Positions 29,336 through 38,392 of a stretch of DNA of 64,000 bases are shown piece by piece. The notes below the pieces were generated by a model. The model saw only the letters and a list, made by a program, of their open reading frames with translations, searched no databases and was not told the DNA's origin. Origin of the DNA: Candidatus Thiodiazotropha endolucinida (lineage in GTDB: Bacteria; Pseudomonadota; Gammaproteobacteria; Chromatiales; Chromatiaceae). The translations under genes and the position numbers were made by a program. The stretch is taken from positions 161,790-225,789 of the forward strand of contig NZ_MARB01000006.1 in assembly GCF_001715975.1 (NCBI RefSeq), in the 5' to 3' direction. The number at the start of each line of letters is the position of its first letter. The stretch's first letter is position 1.

Positions 29336-31048
29336 GTGCTGAATGTCGAGCAGGTTCTGACCGAACGTTTTCCCGGTTTTTTCAACAATAAACCACAGTT
29401 GTTGACCAAGCCGATGTTGACCCTGCTCCGGATGCTCTTCCACGAGCGGGAGATCAACCGCTTTCTGGAAGATCACCAGGGTCTACGCGGTCTTGATTTT
29501 ATTGAAAAGGTACTGGAGTACTTCGACCTCGATTATCTGGTCTCAAACCGGGATCTGGAAAATATCCCACCTACCGGTCGTGTGGTGGTGGCGAATCATC
29601 CGTTAGGGGCGCTCGATGCCCTGAGTTTGATTTTGATGATCAGTCGGGTGCGTACCGATATTCGGGTAGTGGCCAACGATCTGCTCTCGGCCCTGGAACC
29701 GCTCGGTGATCTACTGCTTCCGGTGGACAATATGGGCGGCAGTTCCAGCCGCAAGGGTATCAAACAGGTCTATGAAGCCTTGGAGCGAGAGGAAATGGTC
29801 ATTGTATTTCCAGCCGGCGAAGTCTCCCGGCTGCGTCCCAACGGTGTGCGGGATGTGCGCTGGAAAAACGGATTTCTCCAGTTTATCCGCCGTACCGAAG
29901 CCCCCATGCTACCGATTTTCATCGATGCCAAGAACTCCCCCCTGTTCTATGCCGTCTCTCTACTCTATAAGCCCATCGCCGCCCTCTTGCTGGTCGGCGA
30001 GATGTTCCACCAGCGTTCCAACACTATCGGCTTTAGGATCGGTGGGTTGGTGCCTGCCGCCCATCTCAATGTGGATGGAATCAGACCTAAGGCGCGGGTG
30101 CGTATGGTACGTAAACACTTCTATCGGGTGGCGCAGCGCAAACCGGGTATCTTCACCACCGAGCGCAGCATTGCCCATCCTGAGTCGCGACAAGCGTTGA
30201 AAAAAGAGCTGTCCAAAGGGCGGCTGCTGGGTGAGACCCGGGATGGAAAACAGATCGTTCTCATGGATTGGGAAATCGGCTCGGCCTTGATGCGTGAAAT
30301 TGGCCGCTTAAGGGAACTGAGTTTTCGCAAGGTGGGCGAGGGTACGGGCAGGCGCCGGGATATCGACAAATATGATACCCACTATCGACACCTGGTACTT
30401 TGGGATGACAATGAACTGGAGGTTGTCGGATCGTACCGAATAGGCGAGGCTGGGCCGATCATCAACGATCGGGGAATGCAGGGGCTTTATACCACTTCGC
30501 TGTTTGATTTTGACGAGAGTTTCCAACCCTATGCGGAGCGGGCCATCGAACTGGGGCGCAGTTTTGTCCAGCCTCGTTATTGGGGTTCAAGGGCATTGGA
30601 TTATCTGTGGCAGGGCCTGGGCAGCTACCTGCGTCACCATCCTGAGGTTCGCCACATGTATGGCCCTGTCAGTATCAGTGACCGCTATCCGAAGGCCGCA
30701 CGAGACCTGATGGTGGTTTTCTACAAACACTACTTCGGATGTAAAAGTCGATTGGGCGAAGCAAAAATCCCCTATCAATTGGATAAGGCGTGTCAGGAGG
30801 AGTTCTCCCGGCACTTTTGCGGGGATGATTTGGAGAGGGATCTGCAGGAGCTTAAAAATCAGCTGGCGTTATACAACGTCACGATCCCAACCCTGTTCAA
30901 ACAGTACACTGATCTGTGTGAACCGGGTGGTGTCTGCTTTCTCGATTTCGGTAAGGATCCCGATTTCGCCGGCTGTACCGATGGCATGATCCTGGTTTCC
31001 GTGGATAAGGTAAAATCGGCCAAGCGTAAACGCTATATCGGCGATTGA
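29336..31048 (+). CDS. olsF: OlsF-like bifunctional acyltransferase (ornithine lipid synthesis)
   Basis: 570 residues from GTG 29336, with GGAGG eight bases upstream. The N-terminal half is a PlsC-type acyltransferase with the NHPLGALD box (NHx4D) near residue 86 and the VFPAGEVSRL block near 160. The C-terminal half (from ~330) is a GNAT-like hemolysin/OlsB-type N-acyltransferase (YRHLVLWDDNELEVVGSYRIG, YPKAARDLMVVFYKHYFG). This two-domain order matches OlsF, in which the C-terminal half N-acylates ornithine and the N-terminal half O-acylates the product to give phosphorus-free ornithine lipids. The function is inferred from domain order; related fusions may acylate other amino acids. Confidence 0.75.
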   Translation: MLNVEQVLTERFPGFFNNKPQLLTKPMLTLLRMLFHEREINRFLEDHQGLRGLDFIEKVLEYFDLDYLVSNRDLENIPPTGRVVVANHPLGALDALSLILMISRVRTDIRVVANDLLSALEPLGDLLLPVDNMGGSSSRKGIKQVYEALEREEMVIVFPAGEVSRLRPNGVRDVRWKNGFLQFIRRTEAPMLPIFIDAKNSPLFYAVSLLYKPIAALLLVGEMFHQRSNTIGFRIGGLVPAAHLNVDGIRPKARVRMVRKHFYRVAQRKPGIFTTERSIAHPESRQALKKELSKGRLLGETRDGKQIVLMDWEIGSALMREIGRLRELSFRKVGEGTGRRRDIDKYDTHYRHLVLWDDNELEVVGSYRIGEAGPIINDRGMQGLYTTSLFDFDESFQPYAERAIELGRSFVQPRYWGSRALDYLWQGLGSYLRHHPEVRHMYGPVSISDRYPKAARDLMVVFYKHYFGCKSRLGEAKIPYQLDKACQEEFSRHFCGDDLERDLQELKNQLALYNVTIPTLFKQYTDLCEPGGVCFLDFGKDPDFAGCTDGMILVSVDKVKSAKRKRYIGD

Positions 31049-31082
31049 TGTCAGTCTTGGTTGTCCGTCCCGTGTCAAGCAG

Positions 31083-31574
31083 CTATAGAAGCCGAACAGG
31101 ATGCGCCTCTGTATCGCAATCAAAGGTGGTACATGCTTCTATGATGATATAGGCATCCATGGGCAAGCTGTCGACGATCTCGTCAATATCGAACCTGGTG
31201 TCATCGTCCTCGTCACCGCAGTACATCACCAGGTCGTTGCTGAAAAAGCACTCCTCGTCATTTCGTGTATCGTGGTCGCAGGATCCGAAGGCATCACAAT
31301 TGGCGAACCCAAACTGAATGTCATTAGATTCGTCGAGATTACTGTTCACACTGAGAAAGAATCGGGCGGTATAGCCAAAGGCGCCGTTGTCGTCGACCTT
31401 CCAGATCAGATCGAACCTGCCGCCATTGATCGCCGGGTCGATGGATGCGCGGCCATCTTCCAGATCTTCGGTAGAGACGGAAACGTCAAACTCCTTAATA
31501 TCGACATCATTATCATTGCCGCAGCTTACGACGATCAGGCTGATCAATGAGGTGAATAGTAGATTTTTAATCAT
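31083..31574 (-). CDS. Small lipoprotein of unknown function
   Basis: 163 residues from ATG 31574, which has a GAAGAAGGG ribosome site; the frame is open 13 codons further upstream but that start lacks a signal sequence. Signal peptide MIKNLLFTSLISLIVVSC ends in a lipobox (VVSC), so the protein should be lipid-anchored. The mature part is acidic, with six more cysteines near the C-terminal half (CDAFGSC, CFF, MYC, CTTFDC), which suggests disulfides. The family is not recognised. It converges with the OlsF-like gene. Confidence 0.65.
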   Translation of the reverse strand: MIKNLLFTSLISLIVVSCGNDNDVDIKEFDVSVSTEDLEDGRASIDPAINGGRFDLIWKVDDNGAFGYTARFFLSVNSNLDESNDIQFGFANCDAFGSCDHDTRNDEECFFSNDLVMYCGDEDDDTRFDIDEIVDSLPMDAYIIIEACTTFDCDTEAHPVRLL

Positions 31575-31719
31575 AGTGAACCCTTCTTCCATGGACAGGC
31601 GGTAATGCCGCATAACTGTGAACTCGACCCCAGAAGCGGTTGATGCTTAGATGATATGACAATCGACGCATTAAGGGTACTCGATTATGGTGCACGGTTA
31701 ATAGGTACAAAGACGCAGA

Positions 31720-33273
31720 CTAATGATGCGCTGTTTTGCTGGATTCCTGTATCAATATATGCCATTTTGGACGTCTCCAGCTATGACGAAAAGTGGCCAG
31801 ATCAGACTCCAATGCAAACCCGGTCTTTTCCTGACCATCCAAGAACAGGACCAGATCAAGCTGTTGCTTGTGTGTGTCGTAGTTCTGGTCGAACTGCTTC
31901 ACGATCTCGTTGGCGGGTGTTGCAAGCCGTCCCAGGATCTCCACCACCGGCAGTGTCAGGCCGGCTTTTTCCCCATTGGCTTCATAGGCCTTATAGACCA
32001 GTTCAGTACAGACTAATTCCCTGTCGGTGATAAAATCAAAGTTGAAATCATAGGGTCTGCCGCTGTAGTGAAACGCCTGCAGGATCGCTTTCGCCTTGCC
32101 AAGTCTGCTGAGTCTCGGGCGTAGAACCGCCAGAGAGTCGGCGGCTGCGGAGTGTTCCAGCGAGGTGAAAACAACCCCTTCGCTGACGGCTTCGATTACC
32201 CGGACCAGAAAATTATTCTCCCGCATTCCGAGGCTCTCTGCGTAGGCCTCGGGATAGCGATGTTGGAGGAGTGCTTCGAACTCCCCACTGTCGACCCCTT
32301 GCTGGCGTACCCACGCCTTGATGTCGGCGGATTGAAAGTAGCGTTGACGTTGTTCAGGGGTGCCGATGAGGAGTGCGGCATGGGGCCAGAATCCTGGTAG
32401 TCCGATATTCGAGAGATACCATTCACGCCGTTCCAGTAAAATATCACCTGGTTCCAAACGGGATTGCAGGGATCTGACCTGTTCCAGTGTGATCAGTGAC
32501 TGATGGGGTCTGCGAACGCGTACATCACCCATCCATTGGGAGATCCCTTTCTGAATCGGAAAAAGGGCCTTGAAGCTACTGTCCTTGACGATCTGGACCC
32601 CATTCTTGATCGTCTGCTTGATTCCCTTCCCCCTGCCATAGTCCCAGATCTTGGCCTGATCCCGCCGGATTCCCGGGTTCAGCCGGAACCCAGGCTCTTC
32701 GCCATGCAGGCGATAGGCAAGGGCAAGTCGGGCGAACTCCGTCGCAATGGCAATATTCAGGTAGTGGTATTTCACCTCTGCATAGGTGTCATGTTTGAGT
32801 CCAAGCTCAGGGATGGGCTCATTCAGCAGGGTGTGAAACTGAGCATTGCGCTCGGTTATCTGCAGAAAATCGAGCACATATCGATAGCGGGCCAGAAAAG
32901 CGGCATAGGCAATACGAAATGCCATTTTACGAACCCGTTCATCATGATGCTGTTCGTAGCCCGCGTAGGATTGACTGATCGAGTCTAGGATAATCAGGCG
33001 ATCCAGAAAACTGATCCAGGTCGATAAGATCTTCTGCCGTTGCGCCCGATTGACGAGTCGATTGTCAGACGTCCTGGCAGGTGGGAATAGGTCACCGTTC
33101 AATCCCATGTAGCGGAGTGTGTCGGCCAGGCCGTTGCGTTGAATGAATACCACATCCCGGTCATTGATCAGTTGCTGTTGCAGGGATGTCTCAATGGAGG
33201 GTGAGGCCAAAGTCGCCTGGCCAACTGCGGATATGAGCAGTAAAAGGAGAATTGAACGATTCGGTTTTTTCAC
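31720..33273 (-). CDS. YiiX/YebB-like permuted NlpC/P60 cysteine hydrolase
   Basis: 517 residues. A signal peptide (residues 1-23, ending ATLAS) indicates export. The N-terminal ~270 residues are helical and unrecognised; the C-terminal part has the permuted papain fold of YiiX: GDILLER with a following His in FWPHAALLIG, and the nucleophile Cys in RELVCTELVYKAY. Family members cleave amide or ester bonds, possibly in peptidoglycan or lipoproteins; the substrate here is unknown. It is encoded next to uppP, a cell-envelope gene, 42 bases away on the same strand. Confidence 0.75.
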   Translation of the reverse strand: MKKPNRSILLLLLISAVGQATLASPSIETSLQQQLINDRDVVFIQRNGLADTLRYMGLNGDLFPPARTSDNRLVNRAQRQKILSTWISFLDRLIILDSISQSYAGYEQHHDERVRKMAFRIAYAAFLARYRYVLDFLQITERNAQFHTLLNEPIPELGLKHDTYAEVKYHYLNIAIATEFARLALAYRLHGEEPGFRLNPGIRRDQAKIWDYGRGKGIKQTIKNGVQIVKDSSFKALFPIQKGISQWMGDVRVRRPHQSLITLEQVRSLQSRLEPGDILLERREWYLSNIGLPGFWPHAALLIGTPEQRQRYFQSADIKAWVRQQGVDSGEFEALLQHRYPEAYAESLGMRENNFLVRVIEAVSEGVVFTSLEHSAAADSLAVLRPRLSRLGKAKAILQAFHYSGRPYDFNFDFITDRELVCTELVYKAYEANGEKAGLTLPVVEILGRLATPANEIVKQFDQNYDTHKQQLDLVLFLDGQEKTGFALESDLATFRHSWRRPKWHILIQESSKTAHH

Positions 33274-33315
33274 CCTTACACTCCTTGTGTTCGCATGCTG
33301 TGTGTCCTGCTCCGG

Positions 33316-34116
33316 TCAGACCAGAAACAGTAGTATCAGTCCACCTAAAATAAAGCGGTAAACGACAAAGGGCAACATACCGATTGTTTCGATAAAGCGC
33401 AGAAAGTAGTGGATGCAGAGATAGGCTGTGATAAAGGCAAGCCCGGCCCCCAGGCCCAGTGAGAGCCAATCGGCAGGTGTGTCACTGGACATCAGGTCCA
33501 GGGTCAGCAGTCCACCTGACAACAGGATGGTGGGAATCGAGATCAGGAATGAAAAGCGGGATGCGGCTCTGCGGCTCAGTCCGAGAAAAAGTCCGCCGGT
33601 AATGCTCGAACCGGAGCGGGAGGTACCGGGTATGATGGCCAGCGCCTGAAAGAGACCGATCACCAGTGCATCGAGCCAGCGGATATCATATTCATCCCGC
33701 TGACGCTTGCCGATGCGATCGGCAACCAGTAACAGGATGCCGAAAACAATGGTGGTAATGGCAATCACCAGGGGTGAGCGCAGATCGGTCTCCACCAGGG
33801 ATTTCATCAGCAGACCGAACACCCCGACAGGCAGGGTGGCAATGATGATCATCCAGCCCAGGCGGGACTCTCTGGAACGGGCCGCGGGACTAAGCAAGGC
33901 ACGGAAAAAGTCACTGCTTATGGAGACGACTTCGTGACGGAAATAGCCAACCACAGCGGCTAGAGTTCCAACGTGCACAGCCACATCGAAGGCAAGTCCC
34001 TGATCCGCATAATCGGTGACAACGGGTGCCAGGATCAGGTGAGCGGAGCTGGAAATCGGCAGAAATTCAGTCAATCCTTGCAATGCGGCAAGGGTGAATA
34101 TCTGTATCAGTTCCAT
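33316..34116 (-). CDS. uppP: Undecaprenyl-diphosphatase UppP/BacA
   Basis: 266 residues, integral membrane. It has both catalytic signatures: FLPISSSAHL near residue 18 (with the family Glu just before) and PGTSRSGSSITGGL near 165. The enzyme dephosphorylates undecaprenyl diphosphate to recycle the lipid carrier for peptidoglycan and other wall polymers, and gives bacitracin tolerance. Alanine replaces the glycine of the E. coli SSSGHL sequence, which is common. It lies in the same direction as galE, 17 bases downstream of the galE stop. Confidence 0.96.
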   Translation of the reverse strand: MELIQIFTLAALQGLTEFLPISSSAHLILAPVVTDYADQGLAFDVAVHVGTLAAVVGYFRHEVVSISSDFFRALLSPAARSRESRLGWMIIIATLPVGVFGLLMKSLVETDLRSPLVIAITTIVFGILLLVADRIGKRQRDEYDIRWLDALVIGLFQALAIIPGTSRSGSSITGGLFLGLSRRAASRFSFLISIPTILLSGGLLTLDLMSSDTPADWLSLGLGAGLAFITAYLCIHYFLRFIETIGMLPFVVYRFILGGLILLFLV

Positions 34117-34133
34117 AACAGGAACGGCACCTG

Positions 34134-35135
34134 TCAGTTATTGGACCAGGGGGCATCCAGCTGTTTCCTCTCCCATGCAAGAGATGAGCTGGCAATGGTC
34201 GCAAGGTCATCGTAGCGTGGTGTCCAGCCCAGTACCTCGCGCACCTTTTCGGCCCCTGCCACCAGTTCCGGCGGGTCGCCCGCACGTCTCGCCGCCTCGA
34301 TGATGTTAAGGGGTGATCCATTGGCGGTTTCCACTGATTTCAAAAGCTCACGCACAGAATAACCATGACCGTAACCGCAATTGAGGGTGGTCGATTCGCC
34401 GCCATTGCGCAGATATTGAAGGGCCTTGACGTGGGCATCCGCCAGATCTTCCACATGAATATAATCGCGTACCCCGGTGCCGTCCTTGGTGGGATAGTCC
34501 GTACCGAAGATGTAGACCGCCTCACGCTTGCCCACGGCGGCTTCACAGGCCACTTTGGTCAGCAGGGTCGCCTTCGGTGTCGACTGGCCGATCCGGCTCT
34601 CCAGGTCGCAGCCCGCCACGTTGAAATAACGTAGGGCGACATAACGCATATCGGAGGCGGCAGCAAGATCACGCAACATCATTTCGGACATCAGCTTCGA
34701 GGTGCCATAGGGATTGATCGGATTGGTGGGCGCCTCTTCGTAGGCGATACCCGATTCGGGTATGCCGTAAACCGCCGCCGTGGATGAAAAGACAAAATGC
34801 TTGACCCCGGCTTCGGCACAGCAGGCCAGCAGATTCCTGGTATTGCAGGTGTTGTTGGCGTAGTACTTGAGTGGATTTTCCACGGATTCGGGGACGATTG
34901 TGTGAGCGGCGAAATGCATGACCGTATCGATATCGTACTCATTGAGTATGTGATTCACCAGATCCGGGTCGCCTGTATTGCCGACGACCAGCTCGCCATG
35001 CAGAACGGCTTGGCGAAAGCCGGTGGAGAGATTGTCAAGGGTGACCAGCTTCTCACCGGCCTCACCCAGCTGACGGGCTGTGTGACTGCCGATATAACCC
35101 GCACCACCGGTAACGAGAATCCCTTTTTGTGACAT
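34134..35135 (-). CDS. galE: UDP-glucose 4-epimerase
   Basis: 333 residues of the extended SDR family. The NAD-binding motif is TGGAGYIGSH at residues 9-18; the catalytic Ser is in VFSSTAAVYG and the Tyr/Lys pair in NPYGTSKLMSE. It interconverts UDP-glucose and UDP-galactose for surface polysaccharides. The C-terminal VREVLGWTPRYDDL pattern is typical. A ribosome site AGGAGAG precedes the ATG. Confidence 0.96.
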   Translation of the reverse strand: MSQKGILVTGGAGYIGSHTARQLGEAGEKLVTLDNLSTGFRQAVLHGELVVGNTGDPDLVNHILNEYDIDTVMHFAAHTIVPESVENPLKYYANNTCNTRNLLACCAEAGVKHFVFSSTAAVYGIPESGIAYEEAPTNPINPYGTSKLMSEMMLRDLAAASDMRYVALRYFNVAGCDLESRIGQSTPKATLLTKVACEAAVGKREAVYIFGTDYPTKDGTGVRDYIHVEDLADAHVKALQYLRNGGESTTLNCGYGHGYSVRELLKSVETANGSPLNIIEAARRAGDPPELVAGAEKVREVLGWTPRYDDLATIASSSLAWERKQLDAPWSNN

Positions 35136-35231
35136 TTGACACTCTCCTTAACTTATATTGAATGGCCGTTGCTAAAAATGAGGCACATGATAGCGGGGCT
35201 TGGGGGCGGAGTCATGTTTTGGGTGGTTGTG

Positions 35232-35262
35232 GTTAGCAGCCAGCAGTCAGCAGTCAGGGGGC
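35232..35262. repeat. Short CAGCAGT direct repeats
   Basis: The sequence between galE and tatD contains the run GCAGCCAGCAGTCAGCAGTC followed by AGGGGGCAG: two CAGCAGT units preceded by a related CAGCCAG unit. It is a low-complexity patch with no coding role. Confidence 0.5.
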
Positions 35263-36044
35263 AGGGGTGATCGGATTTTGAATAGCTTTCTGGTGTTGGC
35301 CGCCGTCTGCTCTGCGATCAGTTGCGGCTGTTGATTACGCAGTCGGGCGACCGTCTGCAGGATCTCGGGTAGGAAGGCAGGCTCGTTGCGTTCTCCCCGA
35401 TGATGGCTGGCGGGCTGGTCGGGCGAGTCTGTTTCCAGCAGGATCGCATCCAGCGGCAGTGATTTGATCAGGCGGTGAAGCCGTTTGGCCCGTTCGTAGG
35501 TGATCGGTCCACCGAAGCTCAGATAGAACCCCATGTCGATCAGCCGGTGAGCCTGTTGTTCACTGCCGGAAAAGCTGTGCAGCATGCCTTGCAATCCTGC
35601 AAAGCGGCGCAGCGTGTTGATCACCTCTTCCACCGATCGCCGTGCATGGATGATTACCGGCAACCCCTGTTCCTCGGCGACCTGAAGCTGTTGTTCAAAA
35701 TAGTGTTGCTGCAGTGCCGGTTGGGGATCCTCGATAAAGAAATCGAGACCGCATTCGCCGATCGCTACGGGGTGCTCCTGTTTAATCCAGTTCAGTAACA
35801 AGGTCAGGTGTTCATCGCGATGGTCGGAGAGATACATCGGGTGAAGGCCGTAGCTTGGATAGAGCTCGCTGTTCTGCTTACACAGCTGTTTTATTCTTGG
35901 CCACCATGCTGCCTTGATGGCAGGAATGATCTGTTCCAGGACGCCTGCGTTATGGGCGCGTTGCAGGGCCTGTTCTCGGTCAGCATCGAAGCTGACATCG
36001 TCAAAGTGGCTATGGGCATCGATCAACCGCGGGTGAATACCCAT
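35247..36044 (-). CDS. tatD: TatD-family metal-dependent hydrolase
   Basis: 265 residues, a TIM-barrel amidohydrolase relative. Metal ligands: HSHFDD (His 11, His 13), the Glu of GECGLDFF, His of IHARRS, and the ETDSPDQP motif near 210. Family members are 3'-5' exonucleases or D-aminoacyl-tRNA-type hydrolases; YjjV is the closest subgroup by length. The start overlaps the yaaA end by 22 bases. The first bases of the 3' end run into the CAGCAGT repeat region. Confidence 0.85.
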   Translation of the reverse strand: MGIHPRLIDAHSHFDDVSFDADREQALQRAHNAGVLEQIIPAIKAAWWPRIKQLCKQNSELYPSYGLHPMYLSDHRDEHLTLLLNWIKQEHPVAIGECGLDFFIEDPQPALQQHYFEQQLQVAEEQGLPVIIHARRSVEEVINTLRRFAGLQGMLHSFSGSEQQAHRLIDMGFYLSFGGPITYERAKRLHRLIKSLPLDAILLETDSPDQPASHHRGERNEPAFLPEILQTVARLRNQQPQLIAEQTAANTRKLFKIRSPLPPDC

Positions 36045-36790
36045 TGGTCTTCCTTGGAGAGTCGTTTGTTAAAACGGTAACCGTCCCAGTCGAAGCCCTC
36101 GATCTCCTGGGGATCCTGCAAACGGTTGTCGATGATATAACGACTCATCAATCCGCGGGCGCGCTTGGCGAACACGCCTATCATGCGATAGGCGCCGCTC
36201 TTTTTTTCCTTGAATTGCGGGGTGATGATACGGCCCTGAATCAGCTTTGGTTTGATCGATTTGAAATACTCGTTGGAGGCCAGGTTGATCAGGATGTCGT
36301 CACCCTGGGCCTTGAGATCCTTGTTGATGGCCTGCGTGATCTGTTCACCCCAGAAGGCGTATAGGTCCTTGCCTCGCTCGTTGGGCAGCTTGGTTCCCAT
36401 TTCCAGGCGATAGGGTTGCATAAGATCGAGGGGGCGCAGCACGCCATACAATCCCGAGAGGATTCTCAGGTGACGTTGGGCGAATTTGAAGCCCTCTTTG
36501 TCTAATGTCTCGGCATCCAGTCCGCCGTAGACATCCCCCTTCATCGCCAGTGCCGCCTGTTTGGCATTTTTCAGGGTGAAGGGTGTCTTCCAGTCATGGT
36601 AACGATCGAAGTTGAGTTCCGATAACTTCATGCTGAGTTTCATCAATTCGGCCAGGTCCATGGCCGAGTAGTTTCGCAGGTTGTTGATCAAACTGCGCGA
36701 CTGTTTGAGAAACGCGGGTTTGGTATGGGTTGTGGTAACCGGCGGTGACTCGTAATCGAGGGTTTTTGCGGGGGAGATCGTAATCAACAT
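36023..36790 (-). CDS. yaaA: Peroxide stress protein YaaA (DUF328)
   Basis: 255 residues, full length for the family. Start MLITISPAKTLDYESPP; conserved later segments include AFWGEQITQAIN, LINLASNEYFKSI and IGVFAKRARGLMSRYII. In E. coli YaaA lowers free iron and protects DNA during peroxide stress, and has a DNA-binding helix-hairpin-helix. It overlaps tatD by 22 bases and forms an operon with it. Confidence 0.95.
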   Translation of the reverse strand: MLITISPAKTLDYESPPVTTTHTKPAFLKQSRSLINNLRNYSAMDLAELMKLSMKLSELNFDRYHDWKTPFTLKNAKQAALAMKGDVYGGLDAETLDKEGFKFAQRHLRILSGLYGVLRPLDLMQPYRLEMGTKLPNERGKDLYAFWGEQITQAINKDLKAQGDDILINLASNEYFKSIKPKLIQGRIITPQFKEKKSGAYRMIGVFAKRARGLMSRYIIDNRLQDPQEIEGFDWDGYRFNKRLSKEDQWVFTRG

Positions 36791-36865
36791 CTGACTCTAC
36801 TACCTGGATCATGTTAACCCTTCAATGATCGCCAGTGTCGGGATCAATTACAACCGTTGTATACT

Positions 36866-36943
36866 CAGGGAAAACCCCGAAAGATTCGGGGCTACTGACG
36901 CTGATCTCCAGGGATAGGCAGTATCCTTATTGTCCCTGTCAGT
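36866..36943 (+). ncRNA. Candidate structured leader RNA upstream of a small gene
   Basis: CCCCGAA (36875-36881) and TTCGGGG (36885-36891) form a seven-pair hairpin with an AGA loop. Next to it ACTGA (36894-36898) and CAGGGA (36909-36914) pair with the continuous arm TCCCTG-TCAGT (36933-36943), giving a bulged second stem. The compact two-stem form, 100 bases before the gene at 37045, suggests a cis-acting RNA. I compared it from memory with c-di-GMP, fluoride, glycine and SAM classes and found no match. On the minus strand the first hairpin is followed by TTTT and could be a weak terminator. Confidence 0.35.
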
Positions 36944-37044
36944 CAGATACGATACCCATCCCATGCTAGGCTTGTGCTTCTGTACCCGTCTGACTTGGTC
37001 TACCATGATAAAAGCACAGTATAGATGTAAGGCTATAAACCGTC

Positions 37045-37329
37045 ATGAGTGAGGAGATACTTCAGCGGCTATTGCAGGTGGTTCAGGAGCTGTATGCGGA
37101 AACCGCATCCTTGACGGAAAATGATAGTGAGCTGCAACTCTGGTACAACCGGGGTTATGCGGACGGCATGGTCGAGGCGATGCAAAAATTGGGTTACTCT
37201 GCTCCACTGGAGACCGCTGGTGTTGTCGTTGATAGGTCGTTGATTGCCGGCCACGAATTGCTGCCATGGGGAAAGGCCTACCGGCATGGGTTTGAAATGG
37301 GTGAAAAAGAGACTGGAGAGGTGCTGTAG
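37045..37329 (+). CDS. Small hypothetical protein
   Basis: 94 residues, predicted helical and soluble. It contains two similar segments, YNRGYADGMVEAM and YRHGFEMGEKE, of the form (G)Y/F-x-x-G-x-x-x-G/A. Start ATG 37045 follows a weak upstream region with no strong ribosome site. I do not recognise the family. A structured leader candidate lies just upstream; xthA follows 186 bases downstream. Confidence 0.6.
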   Translation: MSEEILQRLLQVVQELYAETASLTENDSELQLWYNRGYADGMVEAMQKLGYSAPLETAGVVVDRSLIAGHELLPWGKAYRHGFEMGEKETGEVL

Positions 37330-37515
37330 CCAGGCCCTGTTGCCCCTGGAAAAGCGCCAATCGAGGCGCACCCCAAGGGCACTTCCTTCGGGGCGCAAGG
37401 AGAGAAGTTTGCTGATTCCAAATGAACATAGAAAAATCACACATCGCTCATTTTGCCTTGCCGGACGAAAAACCAGTCCCGGCAGAGCCGGTCGGTTGAG
37501 TGTTAACTGGTCCTT

Positions 37516-38331
37516 ATGAAAGTCGTCTCATTCAATACCAACAGCATTCGTGTACGCGAGCATCAGTTGAGTCAGCTCAAGGCTGTCTATGATCCGGATA
37601 TCATCGGCATCCAGGAGACCAAGGTGCAGGATGCGGACTTTCCTGTTGCGATGATCGACGGGCTTGGCTACAAGGCTGGATACCATGGCCAAAAGACCCA
37701 CTATGGCGTGGCTTTGCTCTCCAAGGCAGACCCGATGCTCATTGCCAAGGGGTTTCCCGGGGATGATGAGGATGCCCAGCGCAGATTGATTGTCGGTCGC
37801 TACAATTCGCCCAAGGGTCGGCCCCTGACCGTGATCAACGGCTACTTTCCTCAGGGTGAGAATCGCTCTCACGAGGTCAAGTTTCCCGCCAAGCGTCGCT
37901 TCTATGCCGATCTTCTCGATTACCTGAAAAGCGAGCATGATCCCGACGAGGCGCTGTTGATTATCGGTGACATGAATGTGGCGCCGCTCGACAGCGACAT
38001 AGGTATTGGTGAGGATAATGCCAGACGATGGCTGAAGACGGGTAAGTGCAGTTTTCTGCCGGAGGAGCGTGATTGGCTCAAGGCGCTGCAATCCTGGGGA
38101 TTGCAGGATAGTTTTCGAACCCTCAAACCGGACGTGAGTGACCTTTTCAGCTGGTTCGATTATCGCAGCCGGGGATTTGAGCGTGAACCGAAAAGAGGGT
38201 TACGCATCGACCTGGTGTTGGCTACCTCCCCATTGATCGAGTGCTGTACCGATGTGGGTATCGCCTACGATGTCAGATCGATGGAGAAACCCTCAGATCA
38301 CTGCCCCGTCTGGGCCGATTTCGATTATTGA
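37516..38331 (+). CDS. xthA: Exodeoxyribonuclease III
   Basis: 271 residues of the EEP nuclease family. Metal and catalytic residues: Asn in [10 protein letters not shown], Glu in GIQETKVQD, Asp/Asn in IGDMNVAP, Asp in RIDLVLAT, and the final [10 protein letters not shown] His. The enzyme is the AP endonuclease and 3'-5' exonuclease of base excision repair. Length and motif order fit XthA rather than a toxin-like relative. The ATG follows a GGTCCTT segment without a strong ribosome site. Confidence 0.95.
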   Translation: MKVVSFNTNSIRVREHQLSQLKAVYDPDIIGIQETKVQDADFPVAMIDGLGYKAGYHGQKTHYGVALLSKADPMLIAKGFPGDDEDAQRRLIVGRYNSPKGRPLTVINGYFPQGENRSHEVKFPAKRRFYADLLDYLKSEHDPDEALLIIGDMNVAPLDSDIGIGEDNARRWLKTGKCSFLPEERDWLKALQSWGLQDSFRTLKPDVSDLFSWFDYRSRGFEREPKRGLRIDLVLATSPLIECCTDVGIAYDVRSMEKPSDHCPVWADFDY

Positions 38332-38392
38332 CACCTTAGGGCCAATTGGATTAGTGCAAACAGGCCCTAACCTTTGTATTCGGGTAAAGTCG

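Noticed and set aside
36866-36943. c-di-GMP class I riboswitch
   Set aside because: There is a GGGAAAACC-like start and a hairpin, but the conserved GGGACGCAAAGCC core is missing.
37422-37499. 25-codon frame before xthA
   Set aside because: It is short, has no clear ribosome site and no recognisable feature.
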